Part shown: positions 41,383 through 49,712 of the stretch, one piece after another
Layout of the letters: each line of letters begins with the position of its first letter
How positions within the stretch are numbered: the first letter of the stretch is position 1
DNA from: JACIYW01 sp014359745
Lineage (GTDB): Bacteria; Pseudomonadota; Alphaproteobacteria; Rhodobacterales; Rhodobacteraceae
NCBI GenBank assembly: GCA_050433985.1
Contig: JBNPWE010000008.1
Span: forward strand, 1-64,000
Direction: 5' to 3'
Length of the DNA stretch: 64,000 nt
Position numbers and translations under genes: made by a program
The notes under the pieces: model-generated
The model's input: only the letters and a program-made list of their open reading frames with translations
Told to the model about the DNA's origin: nothing
Database searches by the model: none

Positions 41383-42597
41383 ATGCCTAGCCCACTTCAT
41401 CAACTGAAAATCATCGAACTTGGTCACGTTATTGCCGTGCCTCTTTCGGCAGCTTTGCTCTCTGATTTCGGGGCAGAAATCATCAAGATCGAGGCGCCCA
41501 ACCGGACGGACATGATCCGCGACCTCGGACCCAAGGCAGAGGATGGGGTTGGCGTATGGTGGAAGACGCTGGGCCGCAACAAGAAAACTCTGAGCCTGAA
41601 CTGGAAGTCGGACCAAGGCCGTGACATCCTGCGCAGGCTGGTGGAAGGTGCCGACGTGCTTGTCGAAAACTTCCGGCCCGGCGTGCTTGAGCGGGCGGGA
41701 GTCGGGCCGGAAACCCTGCACGATTGGAACCCGGATCTGGTGATTCTGCGGGTGTCGGGCTACGGACAGGAAGGCCCGATGCGGGACGTGCCCGCTTTCG
41801 GGCGCGCGGCTGAGGCGATGAGCGGTCTCGCCCATCTGACCGGCTTTGCCGACGGGCCGCCGATGCATCCCGGATTTCCGGCGGCCGACAGCACTACAGG
41901 GCTGATGGGTGCTTTGGGGATCATGATCGCGCTGTTTGCCCGGGAAAAAGGTATTGCGCGCGGCCAGGTTGTCGATCTTGCGGTGTTCGAGGCGCTGCTT
42001 CGGCTGATGGATTATCCGGTTCCCGCGTTGACGGGCGCAAACCTCTCGCCCTGGCGGAACGGGCTGCGCCAGCCGATGGATTTTGCGCCGGGGGGCATGT
42101 TCCGCACCTCCGATGGGGTGTGGCTGACCGTTTCCGCAGGCAGCGCAGAGACGGCGCAGCGGCTGCTGCGGGCGGTAGGCGGAGACGCTCTGGCAGATGA
42201 TCCGCGGTTCGCGACCCTCGCCCTGATGTCGCAGCATATGGCCGTGGTCTTTGATGCCATTAATGATTTCGTCACGCAGCGCACGCTTGCCGAGGTTGAG
42301 GCGGAATTCGCCCGCCATGATGCGGTTGCCTCGCGGGTGCTGAGCGTCGAAGAGATCACGACAAATGAACAGATACGCCATCGCGGCGACATCGTATCGG
42401 TCGAGGGCGAGCAGACGCAGGTCATCGGCCCGGTTCCGCATCTGAGCGCCACTCCCGGCGAAGTTCGCTGGCTGGGGCGAGCGCCGGGGGCGGACACCCG
42501 CAACATTCTGCGCGATCTTGGTTTTGAAGATGACCGCATTACTGCTCTGCATGAGGCCGGACTTGTAGGTCTGGGCGGAGAGGGAGACGCAGCGTGA
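41383..42597 (+). CDS. CaiB/BaiF (family III) CoA-transferase
   Basis: A 404-residue CoA-transferase with VIAVPLSAALLSDFGAEI at the N-terminus and catalytic Asp169 in FPAADSTTG. The start ATG 41383 (MPSPLHQLK) has AAGGAG upstream; an ATG at 41356 lies inside the operator and is unlikely. The gene is directly followed, with a 4-bp overlap (GTGA), by a decayed acyl-CoA dehydrogenase, so the pair once worked as activation plus oxidation. The CoA-transferase itself looks intact. The related acyl-CoA dehydrogenase at 58564 has the same operator and may replace the lost partner. Confidence 0.88.
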   Translation: MPSPLHQLKIIELGHVIAVPLSAALLSDFGAEIIKIEAPNRTDMIRDLGPKAEDGVGVWWKTLGRNKKTLSLNWKSDQGRDILRRLVEGADVLVENFRPGVLERAGVGPETLHDWNPDLVILRVSGYGQEGPMRDVPAFGRAAEAMSGLAHLTGFADGPPMHPGFPAADSTTGLMGALGIMIALFAREKGIARGQVVDLAVFEALLRLMDYPVPALTGANLSPWRNGLRQPMDFAPGGMFRTSDGVWLTVSAGSAETAQRLLRAVGGDALADDPRFATLALMSQHMAVVFDAINDFVTQRTLAEVEAEFARHDAVASRVLSVEEITTNEQIRHRGDIVSVEGEQTQVIGPVPHLSATPGEVRWLGRAPGADTRNILRDLGFEDDRITALHEAGLVGLGGEGDAA

Positions 42598-43154
42598 CAT
42601 TTCTGATGATGGATGAACAGAAGGAAATCCGCGACCAGATCCCGCGGATATGTGCCTAATTCGGCGATGACTACTGGTCGAAACGGGATCGCACGGGTAG
42701 CTTTCCTCACGATCTGCACAGGGCGGTGGCCGACGGCGGCTGGCTTGGGATTGTCGAGGCGACCATCATGATGCAGGCCATCGCGGAATCGGGGGCGGGC
42801 GGAGCCTCGGCGGTCCACATGAACATATTCGGCCAGAATCAGGGCGTTCAGCATCCGCTGGCTCGGGCATGGGTAGAAGCTGCCAATCTCATGGTTACGC
42901 ATGCCGCCGCCCTATACGATTCGGGAGAGGCGTGCGGGGTAGAGGCGAACGCCGCCAAGCTTTTGGCCACAGATGCCGCGGTCGAGGCGACCGAAGCCGC
43001 GCAGATTACCTTTGGCGGGTTTGGATACGCCAAGGAATATCATGTAGAACGTCTGGTAAAGGAGGCTCTGCTGTTTCGCATCATGCCTGTGATGCCACAG
43101 ATGCTTTTGTCTTTCATCGCGGGAAAATCGCTTGAACTTCCAGCGTCTTACTGA
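42594..43154 (+). pseudogene. Acyl-CoA dehydrogenase pseudogene: in-frame stop and internal deletions
   Basis: Reading from GTG 42594 gives an ACAD N-terminus (TFLMMDEQKEIRDQIPRICA), then TAA at 42657-42659, then in the same frame FGDDYWSKRDRTGSFPHDLH and WLGI. The expected PEEYGG-type loop is missing, and after HMNIFGQN the whole beta-barrel FAD domain is absent. The frame resumes at QHPLARAWVEAANLM and runs normally to the C-terminal KSLELPASY. The remnant has 187 codons against about 385 for a full enzyme. The stop probably arose from CAA or CAG, and both deletions preserve the frame. No FAD-binding enzyme can result. It follows the CoA-transferase with a GTGA overlap. Confidence 0.88.
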
Positions 43155-43191
43155 CCAGAAGGGACGGGCTGGAGCATGGCGCATTCTTGTC

Positions 43192-43220
43192 TTGATTATT
43201 TTTCTAACGCGCGTTAGATT
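43192..43220 (+). promoter_or_regulatory. Promoter with embedded CTAACGCGCGTTAG operator for the 15-kb operon B
   Basis: TTGATT (43192-43197), a 17-bp spacer and TAGATT (43215-43220) form the promoter. A perfect 14-bp palindrome, CTAACGCGCGTTAG (43204-43217), fills the spacer and shares its last bases with the -10. A bound dimer would block RNA polymerase. This site should control everything from 43280 to the terminator at 58377. Confidence 0.8.
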
Positions 43221-43279
43221 ATCCGCAACTAACCCGAATGGGGCAATGCTAACCCGAAAGGGAAAAGGGAGGAGGCGTC

Positions 43280-44134
43280 ATGAGTAAGACGCAGTTCGGG
43301 TCTTCGCGAGAAGACCTGGCGGAACGCTCAACCGTATATACCAGCGGTTTATTCGCGGGCAAGACCGTTGTTGTTACCGGCGCAGGCGGTGGTTTGGGCT
43401 TGGCAATCGCGGCCCTGTTCGCCAAGTTGGGTGCCAATCTTGCGATCAATGGCCGCAACGAGGAAAAGCTGGCTTCTGCCAGGGAATTTCTCGAAAGCTT
43501 CGGCGGCAAGGTCTTTGCCATGCCCATGACCATCCGGGATCCCGAGCAGGTCGAGAGTTTCGTCGGTGAGGTAAACCGGGAATACGGTTTGATAGACGTT
43601 CTGGTGAACAATGCGGGCGGCCAGTTTCCACAGGCCGCGCTGGAGTTTTCCCCCAAGGGCTGGAACGCGGTCATAGACACCAACCTCAACGGCACCTGGT
43701 GGATGATGCAATCCACTGCGCGCCACTGGGTTGAGCACAAGCAGCCCGGCTCGATCGTGAATATCGTGGCCGACATCTGGCGCGGGATGCCCGGTATCGC
43801 GCATACCTGTGCGGCCCGAGCGGGGGTGATATACTTGTCCAAGTCGGTCGCGGTTGAGTGGGCGCCGCATGACATCCGTGTGAATTGCGTCGCGCCGGGC
43901 TGCTGTGAAAGTAACGGGTTTCACAATTATCCCGAGGATGGTGCGGCAACCTTTGCGGAATCCAATCCGATGCGCCGTGCCGGCGATGAATGGGATGTCG
44001 CCGAAGGCGTTGTCTATATGGCGGCCAGCTCGGGAAAATTCGTAACCGGTGAAGTTTTGAACATCGACGGTGGACAGCAGATGTGGGGTGATCCATGGCC
44101 AACAGGCAGACCGGATTATTTCCGGATCTCCTGA
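43280..44134 (+). CDS. SDR-family trans-2-enoyl-CoA reductase / 2,4-dienoyl-CoA reductase-like (PECR type)
   Basis: A 284-residue SDR. The cofactor motif TGAGGGLG is at 33-40 and NNAGG at 110-114, but the classical Tyr-x-x-x-Lys is absent: the segment reads AHTCAAR (174-180) followed by AGVIYLSKSVAVEWA. This replacement is typical of peroxisomal-type trans-2-enoyl-CoA reductases and 2,4-dienoyl-CoA reductases, as is the N-terminal LFAGKTVVVTG. It should therefore reduce a double bond in an unsaturated acyl-CoA, probably with NADPH. It is the first gene of the large operon B, 37 bp before livG, so an unsaturated or cyclic-unsaturated acid substrate is plausible. Confidence 0.82.
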   Translation: MSKTQFGSSREDLAERSTVYTSGLFAGKTVVVTGAGGGLGLAIAALFAKLGANLAINGRNEEKLASAREFLESFGGKVFAMPMTIRDPEQVESFVGEVNREYGLIDVLVNNAGGQFPQAALEFSPKGWNAVIDTNLNGTWWMMQSTARHWVEHKQPGSIVNIVADIWRGMPGIAHTCAARAGVIYLSKSVAVEWAPHDIRVNCVAPGCCESNGFHNYPEDGAATFAESNPMRRAGDEWDVAEGVVYMAASSGKFVTGEVLNIDGGQQMWGDPWPTGRPDYFRIS

Positions 44135-44170
44135 CACGAGCTACGAACCTAGTGGGGATAACAGGATTAG

Positions 44171-44977
44171 ATGACAGCAAAAAGCAAATCAGCAATCGGC
44201 ACCGGTGATAGGGCGATACTGGAGTGCAGCGGGATCGAACGTCGGTTTGGCGGAATCGTCGCCGTCACGGGTGTGGACCTCGTCATTCGACCGGGGGAAA
44301 TTTTTGGTCTCGTTGGCCCGAATGGCAGTGGCAAGACAACGCTGACGAACGCGATCACCGGGTTTTATCCGCCAAACGAGGGGACTGTCCGGCTGGCCGG
44401 CAAGGACATCACGGGCACCGCACCCCATAAGGTTGCGAAGCTTGGCGTTGCCCGGACGTTCCAGAACCTCGCCCTGTTCAACGGGATGAGCGTTCTCGAC
44501 AACATCCTGCTCGGTCGGCACATTCACATGAATCCGGGCGTTCTGCGCACGGCGCTTTACTGGTGGGCCGCACAGCGTGAAGAAATCGAGAATCGCAAGA
44601 TCGTCGAGGAGGTGATCGAGTTTCTGCAACTCGAGAGCATCCGGCACGAGATGGTCGATGGGCTTCCGATCGGGCTGAAAAAGCGGGTCGAGCTTGCCCG
44701 CGCCCTGGTGGCAGAGCCGCAAATGCTGATCCTTGACGAGCCGATGGCCGGCATGAACCAGGAAGAAAAGGGGTATATGTCGCGCTTCATTCTGGACGCG
44801 CGGGCGGAACGCGGTGTCAGCGTCTTGCTGATCGAACACCATATGGATGTCATCATCGGCATTTGCGACCGGATGCTTGCGCTGAACTACGGCGAAATGA
44901 TCGCCAGCGGCATTCCCAGGGAAGTTATAAAGAATCCTCGGGTCATCGAGGCATATATCGGAGGGGCGCATGGCTGA
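44171..44977 (+). CDS. livG: Branched-chain-type ABC transporter ATP-binding protein LivG (operon B)
   Basis: A 268-residue ATPase with Walker A GPNGSGKTT, LivG-type signature LPIGLKKRVELARAL, Walker B LILDEPMAGM and the H-loop EHHMD. It overlaps the ligase gene by 8 bp. Its closest visible relative is LivG of operon A, which has the same distinctive GL(R/K)KRV(D/E)L signature. The two operons therefore appear to be diverged copies with rearranged gene order. Confidence 0.9.
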   Translation: MTAKSKSAIGTGDRAILECSGIERRFGGIVAVTGVDLVIRPGEIFGLVGPNGSGKTTLTNAITGFYPPNEGTVRLAGKDITGTAPHKVAKLGVARTFQNLALFNGMSVLDNILLGRHIHMNPGVLRTALYWWAAQREEIENRKIVEEVIEFLQLESIRHEMVDGLPIGLKKRVELARALVAEPQMLILDEPMAGMNQEEKGYMSRFILDARAERGVSVLLIEHHMDVIIGICDRMLALNYGEMIASGIPREVIKNPRVIEAYIGGAHG

Positions 44978-46889
44978 CGGGACGAAAATCCATTCTTCCG
45001 GTGGTGATACGATCGGCACCTTGCTGGCGCGGAACGCTTCAAACCACGGAACAGATATCGCGCTTCGCGAAAAGGTACGCGGCATCTGGAAGGAAACCAC
45101 CTGGGCCGAATATACCGAAGAGGTTCTCGAGGCCGCCGCCGGTCTTGAAAAGCTCGGTGTCGCGCCGGGCAAGGCCGTGCTTATCCTGGGCGACAACCGC
45201 GCCCGGCTATACGGCGGTATGCTTGCTGTCGCGCTGCTCGGGGGCTATGCCATGCCTGCCTATCCGGGCGCGACGCTTGAAGAGCTTCAGCATTTCCTTG
45301 GCGAGGTTGAAATCGTCGCGGCCATCGCGGAAGATCAGGAGCAGGTGGACAAGATCCTTGAGCTGAAGGAAGCAGGCGCCCAGGGCATCGCTCACATCAT
45401 CTATGACGAAGAGCGCGGTCTTGGGTTCTATGAGGCCGATGGCCTGATGTCCTGGGACCATCTGGTCGAAGTCGGTCGACACCATCTTAACGAAGATCCG
45501 CACCGGCGCGAAGAACTCCTGCATCGGACCAAGCCGGAGGATCCCGCGATCTTCATGCATTCGTCAGGGACGACCGGTAAACCGAAGGGGATCGTTCTGA
45601 GTCAGAAGAACGTTCTGGCCGCGGCGCGCAATGGTCATGCTGCCGGGGCCTTCAATCAACGCGAGGAAGTCCTTGCCTATCTGCCGATGGCCTGGGTGGG
45701 CGATTACGCCATCACCGTCGCGGCCGCGCTGCTTCTGCGTTTTACCGTGAATGTGCCGGAGCGTCAGGAAACGGTTGTCCGGGACATGCGCGAAATCGCA
45801 CCGACCATGTATCTGGCGGCACCCAGAAGCTGGGACCAGATGCTGACGACGATCCAGGTCGGAATGGAGGATTCAACGCCGTTGAAGAAGTGGTTGTACC
45901 ACTTCTTCATGGACCGGGCCATTGCCGCCGAAACACGAAAGCTGAACGGCAAGGGCGGCGGCATATTGGAACCACTGGGTCGGCTGTTGGGCGAGGCACT
46001 TGTCTTCGGTCCGATCAAGGATCAGTTCGGTATGAGCCGCTTGAACAATGCGTTTACCGGCGGCGAGGCGATCGGCGAAGACACCTTTGTCTTTTATCGC
46101 GCCCTGGGGATCAAGCTGCGCCAGTTTTACGGGCAGACCGAGATCAGCGCGATCAGCGCAGTGCAATCGCCGAACGAGGTGCGCCTTCATACCGTTGGCA
46201 CGCCCGCGCCGGGCGTCGAGGTGAAGATCGATGAGAGCGGCGAGATCCTTTTGCGCTCGGACAGCGTGTTCGATGGCTATTTCAACAAACCCGAAGCGAG
46301 CGCCGAGGCCCTGGAGGGCGGGTGGCTGCATACCGGCGACGCAGGCTATCTGGAGGAGAACGGCCAATTGGTGGTTCTGGGGCGTGTCTCCGAGGTCATG
46401 CATACGGCGGGCGGTGAACGCTATGTGCCCAACTATATCGAGAACCGGTTGAAGTTCAGCCCGTATATCAAGGATGCCGCCGTGATCGGCGCGGGGCTGG
46501 ACGAGTTGACGGCGATGGTCTGCGTGGATTTCGAAGCTGTGGGTCATTGGGCCGAGGTTAAAGGAGTGCCCTACGTGTCCTATTCCGATCTGTCTCAGCG
46601 CGACGAGATCGCAGAGCTGCTGCACGAGGCTTTCCAGCGGGTGAACAAGGTTCTCACCGAGCCATTGCGCCTGAAGCGCTTTGTCAGCCTGCCGAAAGAG
46701 TTTGACCCAGACGATGGAGAGATCACGCGGACCCGGAAACTGAGACGGAAGGTCGTTCAGGAACGCTACGCCGATGTGATAGCTGCACTCTACGACGGCT
46801 CAAAAGAGGTCCATCTGAGCGCTCAGGTGACTTACGAGACGGGCGAAGTAGGGAAGGTCGACAGAACCCTTCCCATCAGGGAGGTTTAA
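44970..46889 (+). CDS. AMP-dependent long-chain-type acyl-CoA synthetase inside ABC operon B
   Basis: A 639-residue ANL ligase, paralogous to the one at 34131. SSGTTGKPKG occurs near residue 200, FYGQTEIS near 388, LHTGDAGYLEENG near 452, and the C-terminal RTRKLRRKVVQERYADV matches the operon A copy. GGAGGGGCGC precedes ATG 44970, which overlaps livG by 8 bp, and the stop codon is immediately followed by the livH ATG. Such tight packing between transporter genes argues for coordinated import and CoA activation of the ligand. The exact acid is unknown. Confidence 0.88.
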   Translation: MADGTKIHSSGGDTIGTLLARNASNHGTDIALREKVRGIWKETTWAEYTEEVLEAAAGLEKLGVAPGKAVLILGDNRARLYGGMLAVALLGGYAMPAYPGATLEELQHFLGEVEIVAAIAEDQEQVDKILELKEAGAQGIAHIIYDEERGLGFYEADGLMSWDHLVEVGRHHLNEDPHRREELLHRTKPEDPAIFMHSSGTTGKPKGIVLSQKNVLAAARNGHAAGAFNQREEVLAYLPMAWVGDYAITVAAALLLRFTVNVPERQETVVRDMREIAPTMYLAAPRSWDQMLTTIQVGMEDSTPLKKWLYHFFMDRAIAAETRKLNGKGGGILEPLGRLLGEALVFGPIKDQFGMSRLNNAFTGGEAIGEDTFVFYRALGIKLRQFYGQTEISAISAVQSPNEVRLHTVGTPAPGVEVKIDESGEILLRSDSVFDGYFNKPEASAEALEGGWLHTGDAGYLEENGQLVVLGRVSEVMHTAGGERYVPNYIENRLKFSPYIKDAAVIGAGLDELTAMVCVDFEAVGHWAEVKGVPYVSYSDLSQRDEIAELLHEAFQRVNKVLTEPLRLKRFVSLPKEFDPDDGEITRTRKLRRKVVQERYADVIAALYDGSKEVHLSAQVTYETGEVGKVDRTLPIREV

Positions 46890-47777
46890 ATGGATCTGGT
46901 TTTTCTGACTGAACTTGCGATCAACGGTGCCCTGACGGGTCTGCTCTATTCACTCTTCGCGATCGGCCTTGTGCTGATCTACAAGGCGTCCTCGGTCCCC
47001 AATCTGGCGCAGGGCGGGCTGACAATGGTCGGGGCCTATGTGGTTCTGGCCTTGGCGCGCGATGTGGGTATGCCGCTGTGGCTGGCCATTCCACTTGCTG
47101 CGATCGCGATGTTCGGCCTGGGTTTTGGCATTGAGCGCGTTGCGCTGCGCCGTCTTGCCGGCCGTCCGGTCGTCATGATCCTGATGATGACACTTGGTCT
47201 CGACATTTTCCTGCGGGGCACAACGCTTGCGATCTGGGGCGGGACGTCCCGTTCGATTGAGTTGGGGGTCAGCTATGAACCGCTTTTCGTGGGCGACATC
47301 TTCATCAGCCGTATCCATCTTGTCGGTGCTGCGGTTGCACTTGGATTGTTCGCCGCGTTCATGGTTTTCTTCCGGACCCGGACCGGAATTAAACTGCGCG
47401 CGATCGCCGACGATTACATGGCGTCATGGTCAGTCGGGATTTCGGTTGAGCGCGGTGTCGGGCTGTCCTGGGCGCTGGCATCAGTCGTGGCTGTGGCGGC
47501 AGGCGTTATTTGGGGCGAAATTCAGGGTGTCGATCAGTCGCTGTCACTGTTGCTTCTCAAAGGTCTGGCGGTCGCCGTTCTTGGTGGTCTCGACAGTATC
47601 CTCGGTGCCGTGATAGCCGGTATTATCATGGGGATCATCGAGAATGTGGGCTCTAACTTCCTCGATCCGCTTGTCGGAGGCGGGAGCCGTGAACTTATCG
47701 TCGCCGCTATCCTAATTCTTACGGTCATGATCCGTCCGCACGGACTGTTTGGTCGTCACGACATCGAAAGGGTGTAA
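46890..47777 (+). CDS. livH: Branched-chain-type ABC transporter permease LivH (operon B)
   Basis: A 295-residue permease with about eight hydrophobic segments. Family segments are GALTGLLYSLFAIGLVLIYKASS near the N-terminus and RPHGLFGRHDIERV at the C-terminus. GGGAGGTTTAA (overlapping the ligase stop) provides its ribosome-binding site, and the gene starts at the next base. The livM start follows its stop by 3 bp. Confidence 0.9.
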   Translation: MDLVFLTELAINGALTGLLYSLFAIGLVLIYKASSVPNLAQGGLTMVGAYVVLALARDVGMPLWLAIPLAAIAMFGLGFGIERVALRRLAGRPVVMILMMTLGLDIFLRGTTLAIWGGTSRSIELGVSYEPLFVGDIFISRIHLVGAAVALGLFAAFMVFFRTRTGIKLRAIADDYMASWSVGISVERGVGLSWALASVVAVAAGVIWGEIQGVDQSLSLLLLKGLAVAVLGGLDSILGAVIAGIIMGIIENVGSNFLDPLVGGGSRELIVAAILILTVMIRPHGLFGRHDIERV

Positions 47778-47780
47778 GGG

Positions 47781-48854
47781 ATGTTCTATCGACTTTCCGG
47801 TGTCCATCATGCCGACTATGTTTCGGACAACCGTATCTTCAAGGTGCCTGCTGACCGGAATATGGCTGCGTTCATCTTCCTGTTTGGTCTGGCGGCGCCG
47901 TTCATCATACCGTCGCTTTACCTCAACAGCTATATGCTGCCATGGCTGATCTGGACCGCCGCTGCTCTGGGGTTGAATCTGGTCATCGGATGGGCCGGCC
48001 AACTACATCTGGGCTATGCCGCTGTCATGGCCGTTGGGGCCTATTCGGCGATCCATGCGGCCCGGTTCGGGGTGCCGTGGGAATTCGCCCTGATCATCGG
48101 CGGGCTGGCGTCATCGGTGATCGGCAGCCTGTTTGCCTTTGCCGCATTGCGGGTCAAAGGTCTCTATCTCGCGCTCACCACGCTTGCGATGCAGTTTGTG
48201 ATGGACTGGGTGCTGAGCCATTCGCCAGCGATTTCGGGGGGGTCACACGCATCGCTCCAGTCGCCAACGCTGGCGCTGCTTGGGCAGGAAATCACCTCTG
48301 ATATCGGCTATTACTATGTCGCGTTTGGTTGGTGCGTGTTGGTGACGATCTTCATGCTGAACCTCAAACGCACCGGGCTGGGGCGCGCCTTGGTCGCTGT
48401 GCGGGAAAAAGACTTTGCCGCCGCGATCCTGGGCGTGAACAGTTTCTACTACAAGATCCTGGCCTTTGCGACATCGTCCTTTATCGCAGGGGTCAGCGGG
48501 GCCTTGTTGGTCGCGACCTTCTTCTTTCTTGCCGCGCCCGAACAGTTTTCGGTGAACGTGTCGATCCAGGTGCTGGCGATGGTGATCGTCGGCGGATTGT
48601 CGAGCATCATCGGTTCCTATCTCGGGGTTTCCTTGATCCTGCTTGTGCCGGGCCTGGTGAACGGGTTGGTCGTTGCGGTAAGTGACGGACTTGGCATGCA
48701 GTTCAATATTGAAACGCTCGCTCATATCCCGAATGCCGTTTACGGCGCGCTGATCATCATCATTCTTCTGATTGAACCGTTGGGGCTGGGGAAGCTCTAC
48801 GGCAACATCAGGGACTATCTGATGGTCTGGCCCTTCGATCAGTTCAGGAAGTAA
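47781..48854 (+). CDS. livM: Branched-chain-type ABC transporter permease LivM (operon B)
   Basis: A 357-residue permease with about ten hydrophobic segments after an unusual hydrophilic N-terminus of about 35 residues. It contains GWAGQLHLGYAAVMAVGAYSA near residue 73, ALRVKGLYLALTTLAMQF near 128 and the C-terminal WPFDQFRK. It forms the pore with LivH. A further in-frame ATG (47862) could also start the protein near the first helix, but ATG 47781 fits the 3-bp junction with livH. Confidence 0.88.
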   Translation: MFYRLSGVHHADYVSDNRIFKVPADRNMAAFIFLFGLAAPFIIPSLYLNSYMLPWLIWTAAALGLNLVIGWAGQLHLGYAAVMAVGAYSAIHAARFGVPWEFALIIGGLASSVIGSLFAFAALRVKGLYLALTTLAMQFVMDWVLSHSPAISGGSHASLQSPTLALLGQEITSDIGYYYVAFGWCVLVTIFMLNLKRTGLGRALVAVREKDFAAAILGVNSFYYKILAFATSSFIAGVSGALLVATFFFLAAPEQFSVNVSIQVLAMVIVGGLSSIIGSYLGVSLILLVPGLVNGLVVAVSDGLGMQFNIETLAHIPNAVYGALIIIILLIEPLGLGKLYGNIRDYLMVWPFDQFRK

Positions 48855-48860
48855 AGAGAA

Positions 48861-49679
48861 ATGCCGATGCAAGAGAAAGTCGAAGCCCAGCCCATTATGT
48901 CGATGAACAGTGTCGAGGTGCTGTACGACAATGTGATGTTGGCGATCAAAGGTGTTTCGGTTCAGGTGCCAAGGGGCGAGATGATCGCACTTCTGGGCTC
49001 GAACGGCGCGGGGAAAAGCACCACATTGAAATCGATCAGCGGTCTTTTGAAGGCCGAACGTGGGCGTATCAGCCGGGGTGAAATCAAGTTCGAAGGAACA
49101 GACATTACCGAAATGCTCGCACAGAATCGTGTGGCCATGGGTATTTGCCATGTCATCGAAGGACGGCGTGTCTTCGAACATCTCACACCGGATGAGAATC
49201 TGACCGCAGCCGCACCGATCGGAATGTCCCGCGCGAAACTGAATGCGGAGAAGGAACGGATATACGAGTATTTTCCCCGGCTAGCCGAACGTCGCAATTC
49301 GCTTTCGGGTTATCTGTCGGGCGGCGAGCAGCAGATGCTTGCCATCGGCAGGGCGCTGGTGACTCAGCCAACCCTTCTGATGCTGGACGAGCCGAGCCTT
49401 GGCCTCGCGCCGTTCCTTGTGGCAGAGATCTTTGGCATCCTTCAGAAGATCAACAAAGAAGAGGGCGTGTCGGTTCTTCTTGTGGAACAGAACGCGCTGG
49501 CCGCTCTGGAAATCGTTTCGGAAGGATATCTGATCGAAAACGGTCGCGTCGTCATGCATGGCACGGCCGAGGCACTCAAATCCAATTCCGACATTCAGGA
49601 ATTCTATCTTGGCGGCGGGGAAGGAACCGATTTCCACAATGTCAAGCATTACAGCCGACGCAAGCGTTGGCTGAGTTGA
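48861..49679 (+). CDS. livF: Branched-chain-type ABC transporter ATP-binding protein LivF (operon B)
   Basis: A 272-residue ATPase. Walker A is GSNGAGKST, the signature LSGGEQQML and Walker B LLMLDEPSLG. The end HYSRRKRWLS mirrors the operon A LivF. It is the last membrane-complex gene before the four binding-protein genes. The 33-bp gap after it contains GGGAGGACAAG, the ribosome-binding site of the first binding protein, and no hairpin. Confidence 0.9.
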   Translation: MPMQEKVEAQPIMSMNSVEVLYDNVMLAIKGVSVQVPRGEMIALLGSNGAGKSTTLKSISGLLKAERGRISRGEIKFEGTDITEMLAQNRVAMGICHVIEGRRVFEHLTPDENLTAAAPIGMSRAKLNAEKERIYEYFPRLAERRNSLSGYLSGGEQQMLAIGRALVTQPTLLMLDEPSLGLAPFLVAEIFGILQKINKEEGVSVLLVEQNALAALEIVSEGYLIENGRVVMHGTAEALKSNSDIQEFYLGGGEGTDFHNVKHYSRRKRWLS

Positions 49680-49712
49680 GGTTCTAAACCGAGATCTTAC
49701 AGGGAGGACAAG

